In this document: piece by piece, positions 5,857 through 6,100 of the stretch
Layout: every line of letters begins with the position of its first letter
Position numbering within the stretch: the stretch's first letter is position 1
Assembly: GCA_021815005.1 (NCBI GenBank)
Contig: JAKAHL010000136.1
Coordinates: 1 to 6,100, forward strand
Direction of reading: 5' to 3'
DNA from: Chloroflexota bacterium
GTDB taxonomy: Bacteria > Chloroflexota > Limnocylindria > Limnocylindrales > CSP1-4
Length of the DNA: 6,100 nucleotides
The notes under the pieces: model-generated
Database searches by the model: none
What the model saw: the letters and a program-made list of their open reading frames with translations, nothing else
What the model was told of the DNA's origin: nothing
Position numbers and translations under genes: made by a program

Positions 5857-6100
5857 CTACCGGGTGGGCGGCGGGATCCGGATCTGGTCGCCCGGCTGGA
5901 TGGTCGCCGTCTTGAGCGTCGGGTTCCAGGCGTAGATGGTGTCCAGCGGCACGCCGAACCAGCGCGCGATGCTGGTCAGGTTGTCGCCCGCCCGGACCGT
6001 GTAGACGTAGCAGCCTGCCTGGCCCGGGCAGGGCACCAGGGCGGCGAGGCGCGAGGGCGACGGCGTGCCCGACGGAGCGGGCGACGGGGCCGCGGTTCGG
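5857..6100 (-). CDS. LysM-domain protein, C-terminal part (5' end outside window)
   Basis: The last 80 residues are visible. A Pro/Ser/Thr-rich linker (1-17) of the kind found in exported proteins is followed by a short Cys-flanked segment (Cys24-PGQAG-Cys30). Then comes one LysM domain (about 32-76) with YTVRAGDNLTSIARWFGVP (33-51), WNP (58-60) and IQPGDQIRIP (67-76). The protein ends PPTR at a TAG. LysM domains bind the N-acetylglucosamine parts of peptidoglycan, so a cell-surface or wall-associated role is likely; the catalytic or other domains lie beyond the window. The two Cys could form a disulfide outside the cell. It sits upstream of the dcw promoter and is followed by a palindrome, so it looks like a separate transcription unit on the same strand. 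Confidence 0.85.
   Translation of the reverse strand, partial: RTAAPSPAPSGTPSPSRLAALVPCPGQAGCYVYTVRAGDNLTSIARWFGVPLDTIYAWNPTLKTATIQPGDQIRIPPPTR

Noticed and set aside
3155..5935. A plus-strand open frame of over 900 codons running antisense to ftsI through mraZ and beyond.
   Set aside because: It is a by-product of high GC, which removes stop codons. It has low-complexity Arg/Ala/Gly/Pro composition and no recognisable domain, and it lies opposite genes with clear family motifs.
1..6100. Searched for tRNA or rRNA genes, CRISPR arrays, insertion sequences, att sites and defence-type genes.
   Set aside because: Nothing supportable was seen. The window is filled by core division and wall genes.

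Overview
The window is a high-GC (by eye around 70%) bacterial chromosome segment. It carries the front half of a division and cell wall (dcw) cluster, and every gene lies on the minus strand, so transcription runs from high to low coordinates. In transcription order the layout is: the C-terminal end of a LysM-domain protein (5857-6100); a repeat and palindrome-rich spacer; a sigma70-like promoter with an MraZ operator (5607-5667); mraZ (5090-5533); rsmH/mraW (4082-5026); an unrecognised 65-residue basic/acidic small protein (3767-3964); an FtsL-like single-pass membrane protein (3356-3763); ftsI, a class B penicillin-binding protein (1459-3336); and murF, cut by the window edge just before its C-terminus (1-1435).

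The genes work together in septal wall synthesis and its control. MraZ is the local transcription regulator and probably binds its own promoter. RsmH methylates 16S rRNA. The FtsL-like protein belongs to the divisome scaffold that activates septal synthesis. FtsI is the septal transpeptidase. MurF makes the last cytoplasmic UDP-MurNAc-pentapeptide precursor. Spacing is tight from the small ORF through murF (3, 19 and 23 nt between genes, or a 4-nt overlap if murF uses its upstream GTG). This fits one polycistronic transcript started by the promoter in front of mraZ. No second promoter was recognised inside the cluster.

Two departures from the textbook order stand out. murE is not between ftsI and murF, and a small uncharacterised gene with a strong Shine-Dalgarno sits between rsmH and ftsL. 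The operator is the sharpest regulatory signal: three AAGTGG-type direct repeats at an exact 10-bp pitch, immediately downstream of a TTGACT-N16-TATCAT promoter. This also fixes the mraZ start, because the longer reading would begin inside the -10 box.

The organism cannot be named from the sequence with certainty. High GC, the absence of murE, the divergent MurF P-loop and the LysM protein with a Cys-flanked lead-in would fit an uncultivated high-GC Chloroflexota-type lineage, with an actinobacterium as the alternative. This is inference only. No RNA genes, insertion sequences, CRISPR arrays or plus-strand genes were found. The long plus-strand open frames are GC-driven shadows.
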